DNA of 64,000 nt from Massilia sp. 9I (lineage in GTDB: Bacteria > Pseudomonadota > Gammaproteobacteria > Burkholderiales > Burkholderiaceae_D). The notes under the pieces are model-generated. The model made no database searches and was not told the DNA's origin. It was given only the letters and a program-made list of their open reading frames with translations. The stretch is taken from contig NZ_LR733275.1 of the NCBI RefSeq assembly GCF_902506415.1, forward strand, positions 445,651 through 509,650, given 5' to 3'. Position numbers and translations under genes: made by a program. Of this stretch, positions 28,051 through 38,930 are shown piece after piece (positions within the stretch are counted from its first letter, which is position 1; every line of letters begins with the position of its first letter).

Positions 28051-29250
28051 ATGACTCCACAGCGACGCTACCGCCGGCACGCTCCTGGCAAGGCGCTTAT
28101 CGTGCTTTCCTTCCTCGGTGGCTACTGCGCCGGCCAGGCCGCCGCCGCGCTGCGCCGTGCGCGCAGCGTGCACCGGACCGCGCGCGCCTTCGACGGCCGC
28201 CGCATCGTGCACAGCGCCAGCGACGCCATTCTGTCGATCGACGAACACGCCGTCATCCTGTTCGCCAACCCGGCCGCGGCCCAGATGTTCGCCAGCAGCG
28301 TCGCCGCCATGCAGGGCAGCTCGCTGGCGCGCTTCATCCAGGCGCCGGTGCGCGACGCCGCCGCACCCTGCGATTATTTCCCCTCCGGCGGCGGACGCGC
28401 GGGACGGCGCGCCACCGACTACGCCGTTACCGGCATCCGCGCCAACGGCCAGCTGTTCCCGATCGAAGGCTCGATCTCCACCGTCGAGCACGACGGGCAC
28501 GAGGTCTGCACCGTGATCCTGCGCGACGTCTCCGAGCGCCACCTGGTGCAGCAGAAACTGTCGCGCTCGCACGACCAGCTGCGCCAGCTGTCCTCGGCGC
28601 TGCAGACCATCCGCGAAGAAGAGCGCACCCACATCGCGCGCGAACTGCACGACGACCTCGGCCAGCTGCTGGCCTCGCTGCGCATGGACCTCACTCTCCT
28701 GCAGGGCAATAACCAGCTGCCGGAGCCGAGCCAGCGCCTGATCGAAGGCATGGAATCCAACCTCATGACGGCGATCACCTCGCTGCGCCGCATTGCCACC
28801 AACCTGCGCCCGCGCGCGCTCGACGAGGGCGGCCTGTATTTCGCCCTGCAAGGCCTGCGCGAGGATTTCGTCGAGCGCCACGGCATCGCCGTCACCCTGC
28901 TGGCCGAGGAAGCCGAACTGCGCCTCGACGATTCCGCCAGCACCGCCATCTTCCGCATCGTGCAAGAGGCGCTGACCAACATCGCGCGCCATGCCGGCGC
29001 CACCCGCGTGGTGCTCAATCTCGACCGCGTCAACCACGAGCTGCTGCTCACCATCCGCGACGACGGGCGCGGCATCCGCAGCGAGGACATGGAAAAGAAG
29101 GAATCGCTCGGCCTGGTCGGCATGCGCGAGCGGGTCTGGGCAATGGACGGCGAGATCACCATCAGCGGCGACGACGAGGCGCCCGGCACGCGCATCGACA
29201 TCGTGCTGCCGCTGGCGGGACGCATCATCGGAGAAGAGTCCACCAGTTAG
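28051..29250 (+). CDS. NarX/UhpB-type sensor histidine kinase with PAS domain
   Basis: 399 residues from ATG 28051. A possible N-terminal hydrophobic stretch (ALIVLSFLGGYCAGQAAAAL) may anchor it. A PAS domain covers about 55-175 (SASDAILSIDEHAVILFANP). The HisKA_3 box EEERTHIARELHDDLGQLL (about 200-218) holds the phospho-His, and the ATPase has QEALTNIARHAGA, DDGRGI and LGLVGMRERV. Such kinases normally pair with NarL-type regulators; none is adjacent. The gene starts 115 bp after the LytTR regulator and may belong with it, but a small hairpin lies between. Confidence 0.88.
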   Translation: MTPQRRYRRHAPGKALIVLSFLGGYCAGQAAAALRRARSVHRTARAFDGRRIVHSASDAILSIDEHAVILFANPAAAQMFASSVAAMQGSSLARFIQAPVRDAAAPCDYFPSGGGRAGRRATDYAVTGIRANGQLFPIEGSISTVEHDGHEVCTVILRDVSERHLVQQKLSRSHDQLRQLSSALQTIREEERTHIARELHDDLGQLLASLRMDLTLLQGNNQLPEPSQRLIEGMESNLMTAITSLRRIATNLRPRALDEGGLYFALQGLREDFVERHGIAVTLLAEEAELRLDDSASTAIFRIVQEALTNIARHAGATRVVLNLDRVNHELLLTIRDDGRGIRSEDMEKKESLGLVGMRERVWAMDGEITISGDDEAPGTRIDIVLPLAGRIIGEESTS

Positions 29251-29375
29251 GTTTGGGGCATATCAGGATGTCACATAGCAACATGTCATTAACCCGACAT
29301 ATTCGCTAGGTAAGATCCGCGTCGATCTGAGTTTATTGAGAACTCGACATCCTGTCCAAACCAAAGGAGCTCTGC

Positions 29376-30389
29376 ATGAAGTCCAAGTACCTGGCAGCCG
29401 CGCTGCTGTCGTCCCTCCCGCTGTTCGCCCACGCCCAGACCAACGTCACGATCTACGGCGTGATGGACGCAGCGGTCGCTGTGGAAGACACCGACGCACC
29501 GGGTGAAGACCGCCGTACCGTGATCAACTCGGGTAACCAGTCGAGCAGCCGCATCGGTTTCCGCGGCACCGAAGATCTGGGCAACGGCCTGAAGGCGCTG
29601 TTCAACATCGAAGCCGGCGTCGCCCTCGACACCGGCGCTGCCGACTCCTCGCTGTTCGGCCGCCGCGCCGTGGTCGGCCTGCAAGGCAGCTTCGGCACCC
29701 TGACCGTGGGCCGCGAATACAGCCCGATCGCCTCGGTCGCCGCCGCCTCGGATATCCTGGGCCAGGGCATGTTCGGCAGCAACCTGTCGGCCTTCGGCAC
29801 CAACCGCCTGACCCGCCGCCTGGCCAACTCGGTCAACTACAAGAGCGACTCCCTGAGCGGCTTCACGGTCCTGGCCGCCTACTCGGCCGGCGAACGTACC
29901 GCAGATCCGTCGTCCGACCTGATGGGCGTGGCACTGGAATACAAGAACGGCGGCCTGTACCTGGGCGCCGGCTACCACGTCTTCGAACGCCTGGCGACCG
30001 GCGACGACAAGGAACTCGCCTTCGGCGCGGCCTACACCATGGGCGCCTTCGAGATCAAGGGCAACTACCTGGAAGCCGACCTGACCGGCGCCAACAACGC
30101 GTACAAGAACTCGAACCTCGGCGTCGCTTACACCACCGGCGCGAACAAGTTCTTCATCAACTTCCAGCAGCAGAAGATCGAAAGCGGCGCCAAGGGCAAC
30201 ACCGTGTCCCTGGCCTACACCTACAACCTGTCGAAGCGCACCAACATCTACACGACCTACGCCCAGCTGCGCAACAACGGCCGCGGCGTGTTCGGCATCA
30301 GCTCCTCGTCGACCGCCGTCACCCCGCCGGCAACCGCGCTGGGTGCGGATCCGTCGGTGTTCACCGTCGGCGTGCGCCACTCGTTCTAA
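29376..30389 (+). CDS. Gram-negative trimeric porin, betaproteobacterial type
   Basis: 337 residues. ATG follows AAAGGAG with 6 bases of spacing, a strong ribosome site. The signal peptide (residues 1-20, ending AHA) is followed by QTNVTIYGVMDAAVAV, the standard first strand of Burkholderiales porins. GRRAVVGLQGSFGTLTVGREYSP is the typical early strand with its loop, and the protein ends in Phe (GVRHSF), as needed for BAM recognition. It forms a general diffusion channel in the outer membrane. The leader (29251-29375) contains AGGATGTC and GACATCCT, which could pair over 80 bases. Confidence 0.94.
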   Translation: MKSKYLAAALLSSLPLFAHAQTNVTIYGVMDAAVAVEDTDAPGEDRRTVINSGNQSSSRIGFRGTEDLGNGLKALFNIEAGVALDTGAADSSLFGRRAVVGLQGSFGTLTVGREYSPIASVAAASDILGQGMFGSNLSAFGTNRLTRRLANSVNYKSDSLSGFTVLAAYSAGERTADPSSDLMGVALEYKNGGLYLGAGYHVFERLATGDDKELAFGAAYTMGAFEIKGNYLEADLTGANNAYKNSNLGVAYTTGANKFFINFQQQKIESGAKGNTVSLAYTYNLSKRTNIYTTYAQLRNNGRGVFGISSSSTAVTPPATALGADPSVFTVGVRHSF

Positions 30390-30400
30390 GCACACCCCTC

Positions 30401-30450
30401 GCGCGGCGCCCGCCGCGCGTGCACTCCGATGCCGGCGCCGCCGGCATCTT
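30401..30450 (+). terminator. Tandem hairpins after the porin gene
   Basis: Two perfect 9-bp stems follow the porin stop: CGCGCGGCG/CGCCGCGCG (30401-30420) and GATGCCGGC/GCCGGCATC (30428-30448) followed by TT. They separate the porin from the convergent hypothetical gene. Strong 3' hairpins are common on abundant porin mRNAs. Confidence 0.65.
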
Positions 30451-30461
30451 GCGTTTGGTGC

Positions 30462-31502
30462 TTAGGGCCGACAGCGTGGCCCGACGCACGGTGTCTGCGC
30501 GTTCAGGTCCACCACCAGGCTATGGCCCGGATTGCCGGTGGGCCGCGCTACCCCCTTGGCCACCAGGAAGCTGGCCGAATGGGCGCCATACAGGCCCGCC
30601 GGATACACGAAAGGCTTGAGCACCACATAGCCGCGGTAGAAATCGGGGATGCGCACCGGCGGCTCCGCGCCCGCTGCGGCGCCGGCCACCGGCGGCACGT
30701 CGATCACGCCGCCGTTCGCCTGGCGCGCCAGTGCGCGGTAATGCTGGCGTACGAGCTCCAGGTCGGCAGGCGTCATCGGGCGCAAGATGCCCTGGGCCAC
30801 CGCCTGCGCCAAGCCGGCGTCGCCGGCCAGCGGCGCGCCGCGGTCGCGGAAGGATTCGGGCGGGGTGTCGGGCGAGGTCACGTAAGCCTGGAGCGGCCGC
30901 GCCGACTCGAGGATCTCGAAGCGCGCGTCCGGGGCCTTGGTGTAGACACGGATGGCGGCGCGTCCGAAACTGCGGCGCGCCGCGTCGTTGATCCAGCCGA
31001 TGCCTGCCTCGTCGCTGATGTAACGGTAGCCGCAGGCGCCCCGGGGCTCGTAGCTGCTGGTGATGACGGGAGTGCCCTTCGGCAGGCCGGCCACGACCTG
31101 GCGGTGGTAGCCGGTCGCGAACACGGCGACGATGCGCGTGCCTTCGCTCCAGCCGATCGACCAGATCGTCGGCTCGTAAGCGGAGAGCAGCAGCGCCACC
31201 GGCTTGTCGGCGTGTACCGCAACGTCGAACTGGGTCGCCTCGTGGCCGCTGGCGTCGATCTGGAAAGGCAGGCGGCGTCCCGTGTAGCTGCCTGCCGCCA
31301 CCACGATCGTGTCCGGCGGAAGCTGGGCGTCGGAGAAGGCGCAGGGGCCGCCGCGCGGCGGCCCGAAAGCGAAGGGCACCGTCGCCGGACGCGCAGGCTG
31401 GGCCGGGGGCACGGCAAAGGCCGAAGCAGCCGTGGCGAAGGCGGCAAAGGCAGCGGACGTTTTTAGGTGAAACAGGCGGAGGGCGCGGCGCGAGCAGGGC
31501 AT
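30462..31502 (-). CDS. Secreted protein of unknown function
   Basis: 346 residues, start backed by CTGGAG 7 bases upstream. A signal peptide (about 1-30, ending AFA) directs it across the inner membrane; low-complexity Pro/Ala (PPAQPARPATVPF) follows. I do not recognise a domain. Recurrent beta-like segments (AVHADKPVALLLSAYEPTIW, RIVAVFATGYHRQVVAGL) and a repeated mention of Gly/Tyr turns suggest an all-beta fold. Two cysteine pairs (CAFSD, CGYRY; CVGPRC at the end) could form disulfides. Convergent to the porin and divergent from the carotenoid operon, so it may share the 364-bp promoter region. Confidence 0.7.
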   Translation of the reverse strand: MPCSRRALRLFHLKTSAAFAAFATAASAFAVPPAQPARPATVPFAFGPPRGGPCAFSDAQLPPDTIVVAAGSYTGRRLPFQIDASGHEATQFDVAVHADKPVALLLSAYEPTIWSIGWSEGTRIVAVFATGYHRQVVAGLPKGTPVITSSYEPRGACGYRYISDEAGIGWINDAARRSFGRAAIRVYTKAPDARFEILESARPLQAYVTSPDTPPESFRDRGAPLAGDAGLAQAVAQGILRPMTPADLELVRQHYRALARQANGGVIDVPPVAGAAAGAEPPVRIPDFYRGYVVLKPFVYPAGLYGAHSASFLVAKGVARPTGNPGHSLVVDLNAQTPCVGPRCRP

Positions 31503-31866
31503 GGATTTCTCCAGAAGGAAGACTGGCCCAGCATATCAAGTTTCTACGCGGCAAAATTCATGCTTTCTCACCTTCGCACTGGCGCCGACCTGCAACTGAC
31601 CCGATTGCCCCGCAGAAATACCCCGTTTCGTCCCACGCTTGACCCGCTTCTCTTCCGTGTACAAGGGAGCGTGGCCAGTTTTTCAAGTTTAATACTCCAC
31701 GTGCGACAGCGGGTAGCTATGCCCCCATCACGGGCGTCCTTACGCGATAGCTCAAACAGGCTGCGCACGATTGAAATAATTGACGATTGCTCAACATTGC
31801 TTACGGTATGATCGTCGGCGAATTTGACAATTCTTGTTGTGAGCGATTGACGATAAGGGGTAGCGC
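31503..31866. promoter_or_regulatory. Promoter region between the unknown gene and the carotenoid operon
   Basis: This 364-bp gap has no convincing gene. Its last 100 bases are AT-rich and contain two direct copies of ATTGACGAT (31779-31787 and 31846-31854), plus TTGACA at 31824 and TATGAT at 31807. TTGACG to TATGAT are 21 bp apart, too far for a standard sigma-70 promoter, so an activator, a repressor or another sigma factor may be involved. Carotenoid operons are often controlled by light through LitR/CarH or ECF factors; no such regulator is in the window. AAGGGG lies 6 bases before the crtE ATG. Confidence 0.45.
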
Positions 31867-32850
31867 ATGACCACAAGGGCACGGCAGTTCGATGGCGCCA
31901 TCGGCGCGTCCATCAAGGGATTCGACCTGACGCATGCCGGCGAGCCATGCGACCTGGAGTCACTGCGCGAGGCCGTCGAACAGCGCATGACCCAGTTGCT
32001 GCTCGAGTCCGGCGACCAGGCCGACCTGCTGGCCGCCGCCATGCGCGCGGGCGCCCTGAGCGCCGGCAAGCGCATGCGCCCGCTGCTGGTGATGCTGGTG
32101 GCGCGCGACCTCGGCTGCACCTCGCCTGCCCTGGTCGACGTCGCCTGCGCGGTCGAGATGGTGCATGCGGCTTCGCTGATCCTGGACGACATGCCCTGCA
32201 TGGACAATGCCCGGCTGCGCCGCGGCCGGCCCGCAATCCACGTGCAGTACGGTGAAGATGTGGCGATCCTGGCCTCGGTGGCGCTGCTGAGCCGCGCCTT
32301 CGGCGTGCTGGCCACGGCCGGCGACATCCCGCCGGTGACGCGCGCGCGCCTCGTGGCGCGCCTGTCCGAAACGGTCGGCACCCAGGGGCTGGCGCGCGGC
32401 CAGTACCAGGACCTGCACGGCGGCGCGCGCACGCTCGACGCGATCGCCACCACGAATGAACTCAAGACCGGCGTGCTGCTCGGCGTCGCCGTCGACATGG
32501 CCGCCATCATCGCCCAGGCCGACGAGCGCGTAGCGACCTCGCTGCGCGCCTTTGCACTGGCGGCCGGCCATGCCTTCCAGATCCGCGACGACTTCCTCGA
32601 CCTGCCGGGCACGGAAAGCGGCAAGGACACCGGCAAGGACCAGGGCAAGTCCACCCTGCTCGCCTCGCTCGGCTTCGAAGAAGCGCAGCGCCGCCTGGCC
32701 AGGTACCTGGACGACGCGCAGCAGCACCTGGAGGATGCGCTCGGCCCTCAGGGCGGCACCCACCTGTTCGTGGGCGGCCTGTTCGCCAAGGGCCGTGCGC
32801 GCCTGCGCGTGCCGCTTGACGCCGCGCGCCGCGAAGCGCTGGTCAACTGA
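31867..32850 (+). CDS. crtE: Geranylgeranyl diphosphate synthase
   Basis: 327 residues. It adds isopentenyl units to give C20 GGPP for carotenoids. The first aspartate-rich motif is DDMPCMD (about 101-107) and the second is DDFLD (about 240-244), which bind magnesium and the allylic substrate. The Met/Pro-Cys arrangement of the first motif is the bacterial type II GGPP form. It is first in the crtE-X-Y-I-B operon. No idi or MEP gene is present in the cluster, so precursors come from elsewhere. Confidence 0.94.
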   Translation: MTTRARQFDGAIGASIKGFDLTHAGEPCDLESLREAVEQRMTQLLLESGDQADLLAAAMRAGALSAGKRMRPLLVMLVARDLGCTSPALVDVACAVEMVHAASLILDDMPCMDNARLRRGRPAIHVQYGEDVAILASVALLSRAFGVLATAGDIPPVTRARLVARLSETVGTQGLARGQYQDLHGGARTLDAIATTNELKTGVLLGVAVDMAAIIAQADERVATSLRAFALAAGHAFQIRDDFLDLPGTESGKDTGKDQGKSTLLASLGFEEAQRRLARYLDDAQQHLEDALGPQGGTHLFVGGLFAKGRARLRVPLDAARREALVN

Positions 32851-32863
32851 CGGCAGGCTTCGC

Positions 32864-34165
32864 ATGGCCCACTTCGGGGTGGTCGCACCCGCGTTCTACA
32901 GCCACTTCGGCGCCCTGGGCGCGCTCGCCGGCGAACTGGTGGCGCGCGGGCACCGCGTCACCTTCCTGCACCGGCCGGACGCGCGCGCCTACGTGCGCGA
33001 TGCACGGGTCGGCTTTCATGCCGTCGGCGCGTCCACCCATCCTACGGGCTCGCTCGCGGCCGACCTGCGCCGCGCCGCCAATCCGGGCGGTCCGTTCGGG
33101 CTGCGCTGCGTGATCCTCGACATGGCGGCCAGCACCGACATGCTGTGCCGCGAACTGCCGCGCGCCATCGACACCCTCGGGATCGACGCCATCATCGCCG
33201 ACCAGATGGAAGCCGCCGGCGGCCTGGTAGCGGAAGGCCTCGGCCTGCCCTTCGTCTCGGTGGCCTGCGCCTTGCCGGTGAACCGCGAGCCCGGCATCCC
33301 CCTGGCGGTAATGCCTTTCGAATACGCCGAAGACGAACGCGCGCGCCACATGTACGAGGGCAGCACCCGCGTCTACGACTGGATGATGGGGCCGCACCGG
33401 CGCAGCATCGCGGCCAATGCGCGCCTCCTCGGCCTGTCCGCGCGGGACGGCCTGCATGAGTGCCTGTCGCCGCTGGCCCAGGTCAGCCAGACCGTGGCCG
33501 GCTTCGACTTCCCGCGCCGCGCCTTGCCGGCGCATTTCCACCATGTGGGGCCGCTGCGCCCGACCGGGCTGCAGGCCGGCGCCGCGAAAGGGCAGTTCAT
33601 GCCCGAGGTCGCCGCCGGCCGTCCCTTCGTGTTTGCCTCGCTGGGCACCATGCAGGGCGGACGGCTCGGCCTGTTCAAGCGCATCGCCCGTGCCTGCCGC
33701 GCACTTGACGCGCAGCTGCTGGTCGCGCATTGCGACGGCCTGGACGCGCGCCAGGAGCGCGAGCTGGCGCAGGCCGGCGCCACCTGGGTCTGCGGCTTCG
33801 CCGACCAGCAGGCAGCCCTCGAACGCGCCGACGCCGTGGTCTCGCATGCGGGCTCGAACACGATCATGGACGCGATCGCGGCGCGCACCCCGATCCTGGC
33901 GCTGCCGATCGCCTTCGACCAGCCGGGCACCGCGGCGCGCGTGACCCATGCGGGCATCGGCCTGAAGGCGTCGGCGCGCTTCGCCGGCAGCGGCCAGATC
34001 GCCGGTCTCCTGCGCCGCCTCCTGAGCGAGGAGCGCTTCGCCACCCGCCTGGACGCGCTGGCGGGCGGCGTCGCCCAGGCCGGCGGCACGCTGCGCGCGG
34101 CCGACATCATCGAAGCGGCGCTGCAGCCCAGGCGCCACCTTGAGAGCGTGGCGAACCTTGGATAA
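32864..34165 (+). CDS. crtX: Zeaxanthin glucosyltransferase
   Basis: 433 residues, matching the size of Pantoea CrtX. A GT1-type UDP-glucose transferase that puts glucose on the hydroxyls of zeaxanthin at the membrane. The N-terminal half opens HFGVVAPAFYSHFGALGALAGEL; the C-terminal donor motif SHAGSNTIMDAIAARTPILA (about 328-347) ends in DQPG. The start lies 13 bp after the crtE stop. Its presence implies that the end product is a zeaxanthin glucoside rather than free zeaxanthin. Confidence 0.93.
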   Translation: MAHFGVVAPAFYSHFGALGALAGELVARGHRVTFLHRPDARAYVRDARVGFHAVGASTHPTGSLAADLRRAANPGGPFGLRCVILDMAASTDMLCRELPRAIDTLGIDAIIADQMEAAGGLVAEGLGLPFVSVACALPVNREPGIPLAVMPFEYAEDERARHMYEGSTRVYDWMMGPHRRSIAANARLLGLSARDGLHECLSPLAQVSQTVAGFDFPRRALPAHFHHVGPLRPTGLQAGAAKGQFMPEVAAGRPFVFASLGTMQGGRLGLFKRIARACRALDAQLLVAHCDGLDARQERELAQAGATWVCGFADQQAALERADAVVSHAGSNTIMDAIAARTPILALPIAFDQPGTAARVTHAGIGLKASARFAGSGQIAGLLRRLLSEERFATRLDALAGGVAQAGGTLRAADIIEAALQPRRHLESVANLG

Positions 34166-35335
34166 GCCGGCGCCCGACTACGACCTGGTGCTGGCCGGCG
34201 GAGGCTTGGCCAATGGCCTGCTGGCCTGGCGCCTGCGCAGCCTGCGGCGCGGACTGCGCATCCTGCTGCTGGAAAGCGAAGAGCACATCGGCGGCAACCA
34301 TACCTGGTCCTTCCACGACAGCGACCTGACGCCAAAACAACGCGACTGGATCGCGCCGCTGGTCGCCAGCCGCTGGCCGCGCTACGAGGTCGCCTTCCCC
34401 GACCTGGCGCGCAGCCTCGACGGGGGTTATGCCAGCATCGCCTCGAGCGACTTCGCACGCGTGATCGAGGCGGCGCTCGGCCCCGCCCTGCTCACCCGCG
34501 CGCGCATCGAGAGCCTGACGCCGACCACGGTGCGCCTGGCCGACGGCGCCACCATTCATGCAGGCGCCGTGATCGACGGCCGCGGCATGCGGCCCAGCTC
34601 CCGGCTCTCGCTCGGCTACCAGACCTTCCTGGGCCAGGAACTGCGCCTGCGCGCGCCGCACGGCCTTGCCGCGCCGGTCATCATGGACGCCACCGTCGAA
34701 CAGCAGGGCGGCTACCGCTTCGTCTACCTGCTGCCCTTCGGGCCGGACCGGGTGCTGGTCGAGGACACCCACTACGTCGACAGCGCCAGCTGGCAGCCGG
34801 AACGCCTGCGCGCCAACATCGCGGGCTACGCCGCGGCGCGCGGCTGGCAGGTCGACGCGGTGCTGCGCGAGGAACAGGGCTCGCTGCCGATCGTACTGGC
34901 AGGCGACTTCGACGGCTTCTGGGCCGACTTGCAGGGCCAGCCCAGCAGCGGCCTGCGCGCCGGCCTGTTCCACCCGACCACCGGTTATTCGCTGCCGCAC
35001 GCGGTGCGCCTGGCCGACCACGTCGCCAACCTGCACGACCTGAGCGCGCCAAGCCTGTTCGCGGCGCTGCGCGAGGAAGCGCGCCGCGAATGGCAGGGCC
35101 AGCGCTTCTTCCGCCTGCTCAACCGCATGCTGTTCCTGGCGGGGCGCCCGGAACAGCGCTGGCGCGTGATGCAGCGTTTCTACCGCCTGCCGGCGCCGCT
35201 GATTGCCCGCTTCTATGCGGGCCATCCGTGGCTGCGCGACAAGGCGCGCCTCTTGAGCGGCAAACCGCCGGTGCCGGTGGCGCAAGCCCTGGTGGCGGCA
35301 TGCAAGATCCACCCCGACCAGATCAGGAAAACAGC

Positions 35336-35339
<4 letters not shown>
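34158..35339 (+). CDS. crtY: Lycopene beta-cyclase
   Basis: About 393 residues. It closes both ends of lycopene to beta-rings, giving beta-carotene. YDLVLAGGGLANGLLAWRL is the dinucleotide-binding start; VLVEDTHYVD and GLFHPTTGYSLPHAVRLAD (about 270-288) are CrtY hallmarks. No ATG fits: either TTG 34158 (8-bp overlap with crtX, GAGAG upstream) or TTG 34140 must be used. A non-ATG start overlapping crtX suggests translational coupling that keeps its level low. The stop overlaps the crtI start. Confidence 0.92.
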
Positions 35340-36828
<1,489 letters not shown>

Positions 36829-36832
<4 letters not shown>

Positions 36833-37797
36833 GCGAAGCCCTGATGGATCACGCCACCCGCACCATCGAGGTCGGGTCGAAAAGCTTCGCCGCCGCCGCG
36901 CGCCTGTTCGCGCCAGGCACGCGGCGCAGCGTACTGATGCTCTACGCCTGGTGCCGCCACTGCGATGACGTGGTGGACGGCCAGGAACTCGGTTTCAACG
37001 TCCGGGAAGCGGCGCCGCACGACGCACCCGCCGCGCTGGCGCAGCTGGAAGCGCAGACCCGCCGCGCTTACGCCGGCGAAGCGATGCAGGATCCGGCCTT
37101 TGCCGCCTTCCAGGAAGTGGCGCTGCGCCACCGCATCGACCCGCGCTTCGCCTTCGATCACCTGGCCGGCTTCGCCATGGACGTCGAAGGGGCGCGCTAC
37201 GAGACCATCGAGGACACCCTGCGTTACTGCTATCACGTGGCCGGCGTGGTCGGCCTGATGATGGCCTCGATCATGGGCGCGCACGATCCGCGTGTGCTGG
37301 ATCGCGCCTGCGACCTGGGGCTGGCCTTCCAGCTCACCAACATTGCACGCGACATCGTCGAGGATGCGAAGGTCCAGCGCTGCTACCTGCCGGCCCAGTG
37401 GCTGCGCGAAGCGGGCATCCCGCCGGAGGAACTGGCCGACCCGCGCCACCGCGCCCAGCTGGCCAAGGTCGCGGCGCGCCTGGTCGACTATGCGGAACCC
37501 TATTACGACTCGGCGCGCGCCGGCATTGCCGCCCTGCCCCTGCGCTCGGCATGGGCCATCGCGAGCGCGCGCAACGTGTATCGCCAGATCGGGATCGAAG
37601 TGAAACGCCGCGGCCCACGCGCCTGGGACAGGCGGGCGGGTACGAGCAAGGCGATGAAGCTGTGGCTGCTGGCGAAGGGCGCGGGGAGCGCTCTCAGTTC
37701 GCGCCTGGCGACGCAGCCTGCGCGTCCTGCGGCGCTGTGGCAGCGTCCGGGTGGCGCTGAAGGCGTCCCCCATGGAGCGCATGCAGCTGTTGCTTGA
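36829..37797 (+). CDS. crtB: Phytoene synthase
   Basis: 322 residues. It condenses two GGPP to phytoene, the first committed step. The aspartate-rich motifs are CRHCDDVVDG (about 42-51) and NIARDIVEDA (about 166-175), with YCYHVAGVVG between. The C-terminal tail past about residue 288 is low-complexity and lies inside the 104-bp convergent overlap with crtZ (37694-37797). The start overlaps crtI by 4 bp. Confidence 0.95.
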
Positions 37798-38227
37798 GGG
37801 TGGCGACCGGCGGCGCGTACAGGAAGCCGAAGGACACGGCGCCTTCGCGGCCCTCGACGGCGTGGTGCATGCGGTGCGCCTGGTACAGGCGCTTGAGGTA
37901 GCCGCTGCGCGGCGTGTAGCGGAAGGGCCAGCGCCGGTGCACCAGGCCGTCGTGGGCGACGAAATACAGCAAGCCATAGGCCGTCATGCCGGCGCCGATC
38001 CACTGCAGCGGCCAAACACCGCGCGTGCCGTACCAGATCAGGGCGATCGCCACGCCCGCGAACACCACGGCATACAGGTCGTTCTTCTCGAACCAGCCAG
38101 TGCGCGGCTCGTGGTGCGAGCGGTGCCAGCCCCAGCCGAACCCGTGCATGACGTACTTGTGCGCGACGATGGAAAACACTTCCATCAGCACGACGGTGAG
38201 CACGACGATGAGGGTGTTGAGCAGCAT
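37694..38227 (-). CDS. crtZ: Beta-carotene hydroxylase (CrtZ type)
   Basis: 177 residues. A di-iron membrane enzyme that hydroxylates beta-rings of beta-carotene to zeaxanthin. All four His clusters of the CrtZ family are visible: HKYVMHG (about 23), HRSHHE (about 35), HDGLVHRRW (about 92) and HRMHH (about 117). Hydrophobic helices cover residues 3-20 and the middle. The C-terminal 34 residues (QAASPGAN at the end) lie in the overlap with crtB, so the two 3' ends form a sense-antisense pair. It is read from its own promoter in the 38228-38349 gap. Confidence 0.95.
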   Translation of the reverse strand: MLLNTLIVVLTVVLMEVFSIVAHKYVMHGFGWGWHRSHHEPRTGWFEKNDLYAVVFAGVAIALIWYGTRGVWPLQWIGAGMTAYGLLYFVAHDGLVHRRWPFRYTPRSGYLKRLYQAHRMHHAVEGREGAVSFGFLYAPPVATLKQQLHALHGGRLQRHPDAATAPQDAQAASPGAN

Positions 38228-38349
38228 GGCGCGAAGTGGGTTGAAAGGAATACCGCGAGCCTACCACAGGCACCGCACGCACGGCTGGCCTGCGCAGCAG
38301 CGCGCGGTTCAGCGACGGTACAAGGATCTCGATCAATGAAAGGTTTTTT

Positions 38350-38766
38350 ATGCGTCATGTCGTAACTGCCCTGCTCTCCTGTGCCGTGCTGCTCACGGCT
38401 CTTCCCGCGCCGGCCGCGACGGTCGAAGTGCGGATCTCGAACGTTGCCGGCGGCAAGGGCAAGGTCAACGTCGCCGTGTGCGACCGCGCGCGCTTTCTCA
38501 AGCAGTGCGCCTACAGCGCCTCGGTGCCGCCCCAAGCCGGCGAAACGGTGGTCAAGCTGAACGACATTCCGCCCGGCACCTGGGCGGTGCTGGCCTACCA
38601 GGACGAAAACGAAAACAGCATACTGGACCGCAACTTCATCGGCATCCCCAAGGAAAACTACGGCTTCAGCCGCGACGCCGTCGGCCGCTTCGGCCCGCCG
38701 GATTTCGAGGACGCCGCCATCGAGGTCCGCGAAGGCACTACGGTAGCGCCGATTCGCCTGCACTAG
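38350..38766 (+). CDS. DUF2141 family secreted protein
   Basis: 138 residues with a signal peptide (about 1-22, ending PAA). The rest is a small beta-sandwich-like domain: VEVRISNVAGGKGKVNVAVCD, then PPGTWAVLAYQDENENSILD and IGIPKENYGFS, which are the recognisable DUF2141 motifs. The function is unknown. Two cysteines (CDRARFLKQC) could form a disulfide in the periplasm. It is divergent from crtZ, with which it shares a 122-bp spacer. I know of DUF2141 genes near carotenoid genes in some other bacteria, but co-regulation here is only a guess. Confidence 0.85.
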   Translation: MRHVVTALLSCAVLLTALPAPAATVEVRISNVAGGKGKVNVAVCDRARFLKQCAYSASVPPQAGETVVKLNDIPPGTWAVLAYQDENENSILDRNFIGIPKENYGFSRDAVGRFGPPDFEDAAIEVREGTTVAPIRLH

Positions 38767-38930
38767 GCACCGAAATCGTGCCGCGCCGCACCGGTGGCGG
38801 GCATACCGCAGTGCAGAAAAAATAAGGGTAGGAATCAGCAAACTCTTCGGGTATCTTTGCTATCCAGAAAAGCCGGGCAGCGTTCCCGGCCACGATCCAT
38901 TTGAACGAGTTTGCCAGGGGAACTACTGAA

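Noticed and set aside
31782..31812. TTGACG ... TATGAT as a standard sigma-70 promoter for crtE
   Set aside because: The spacer is 21 bp; kept only as part of a general regulatory region.
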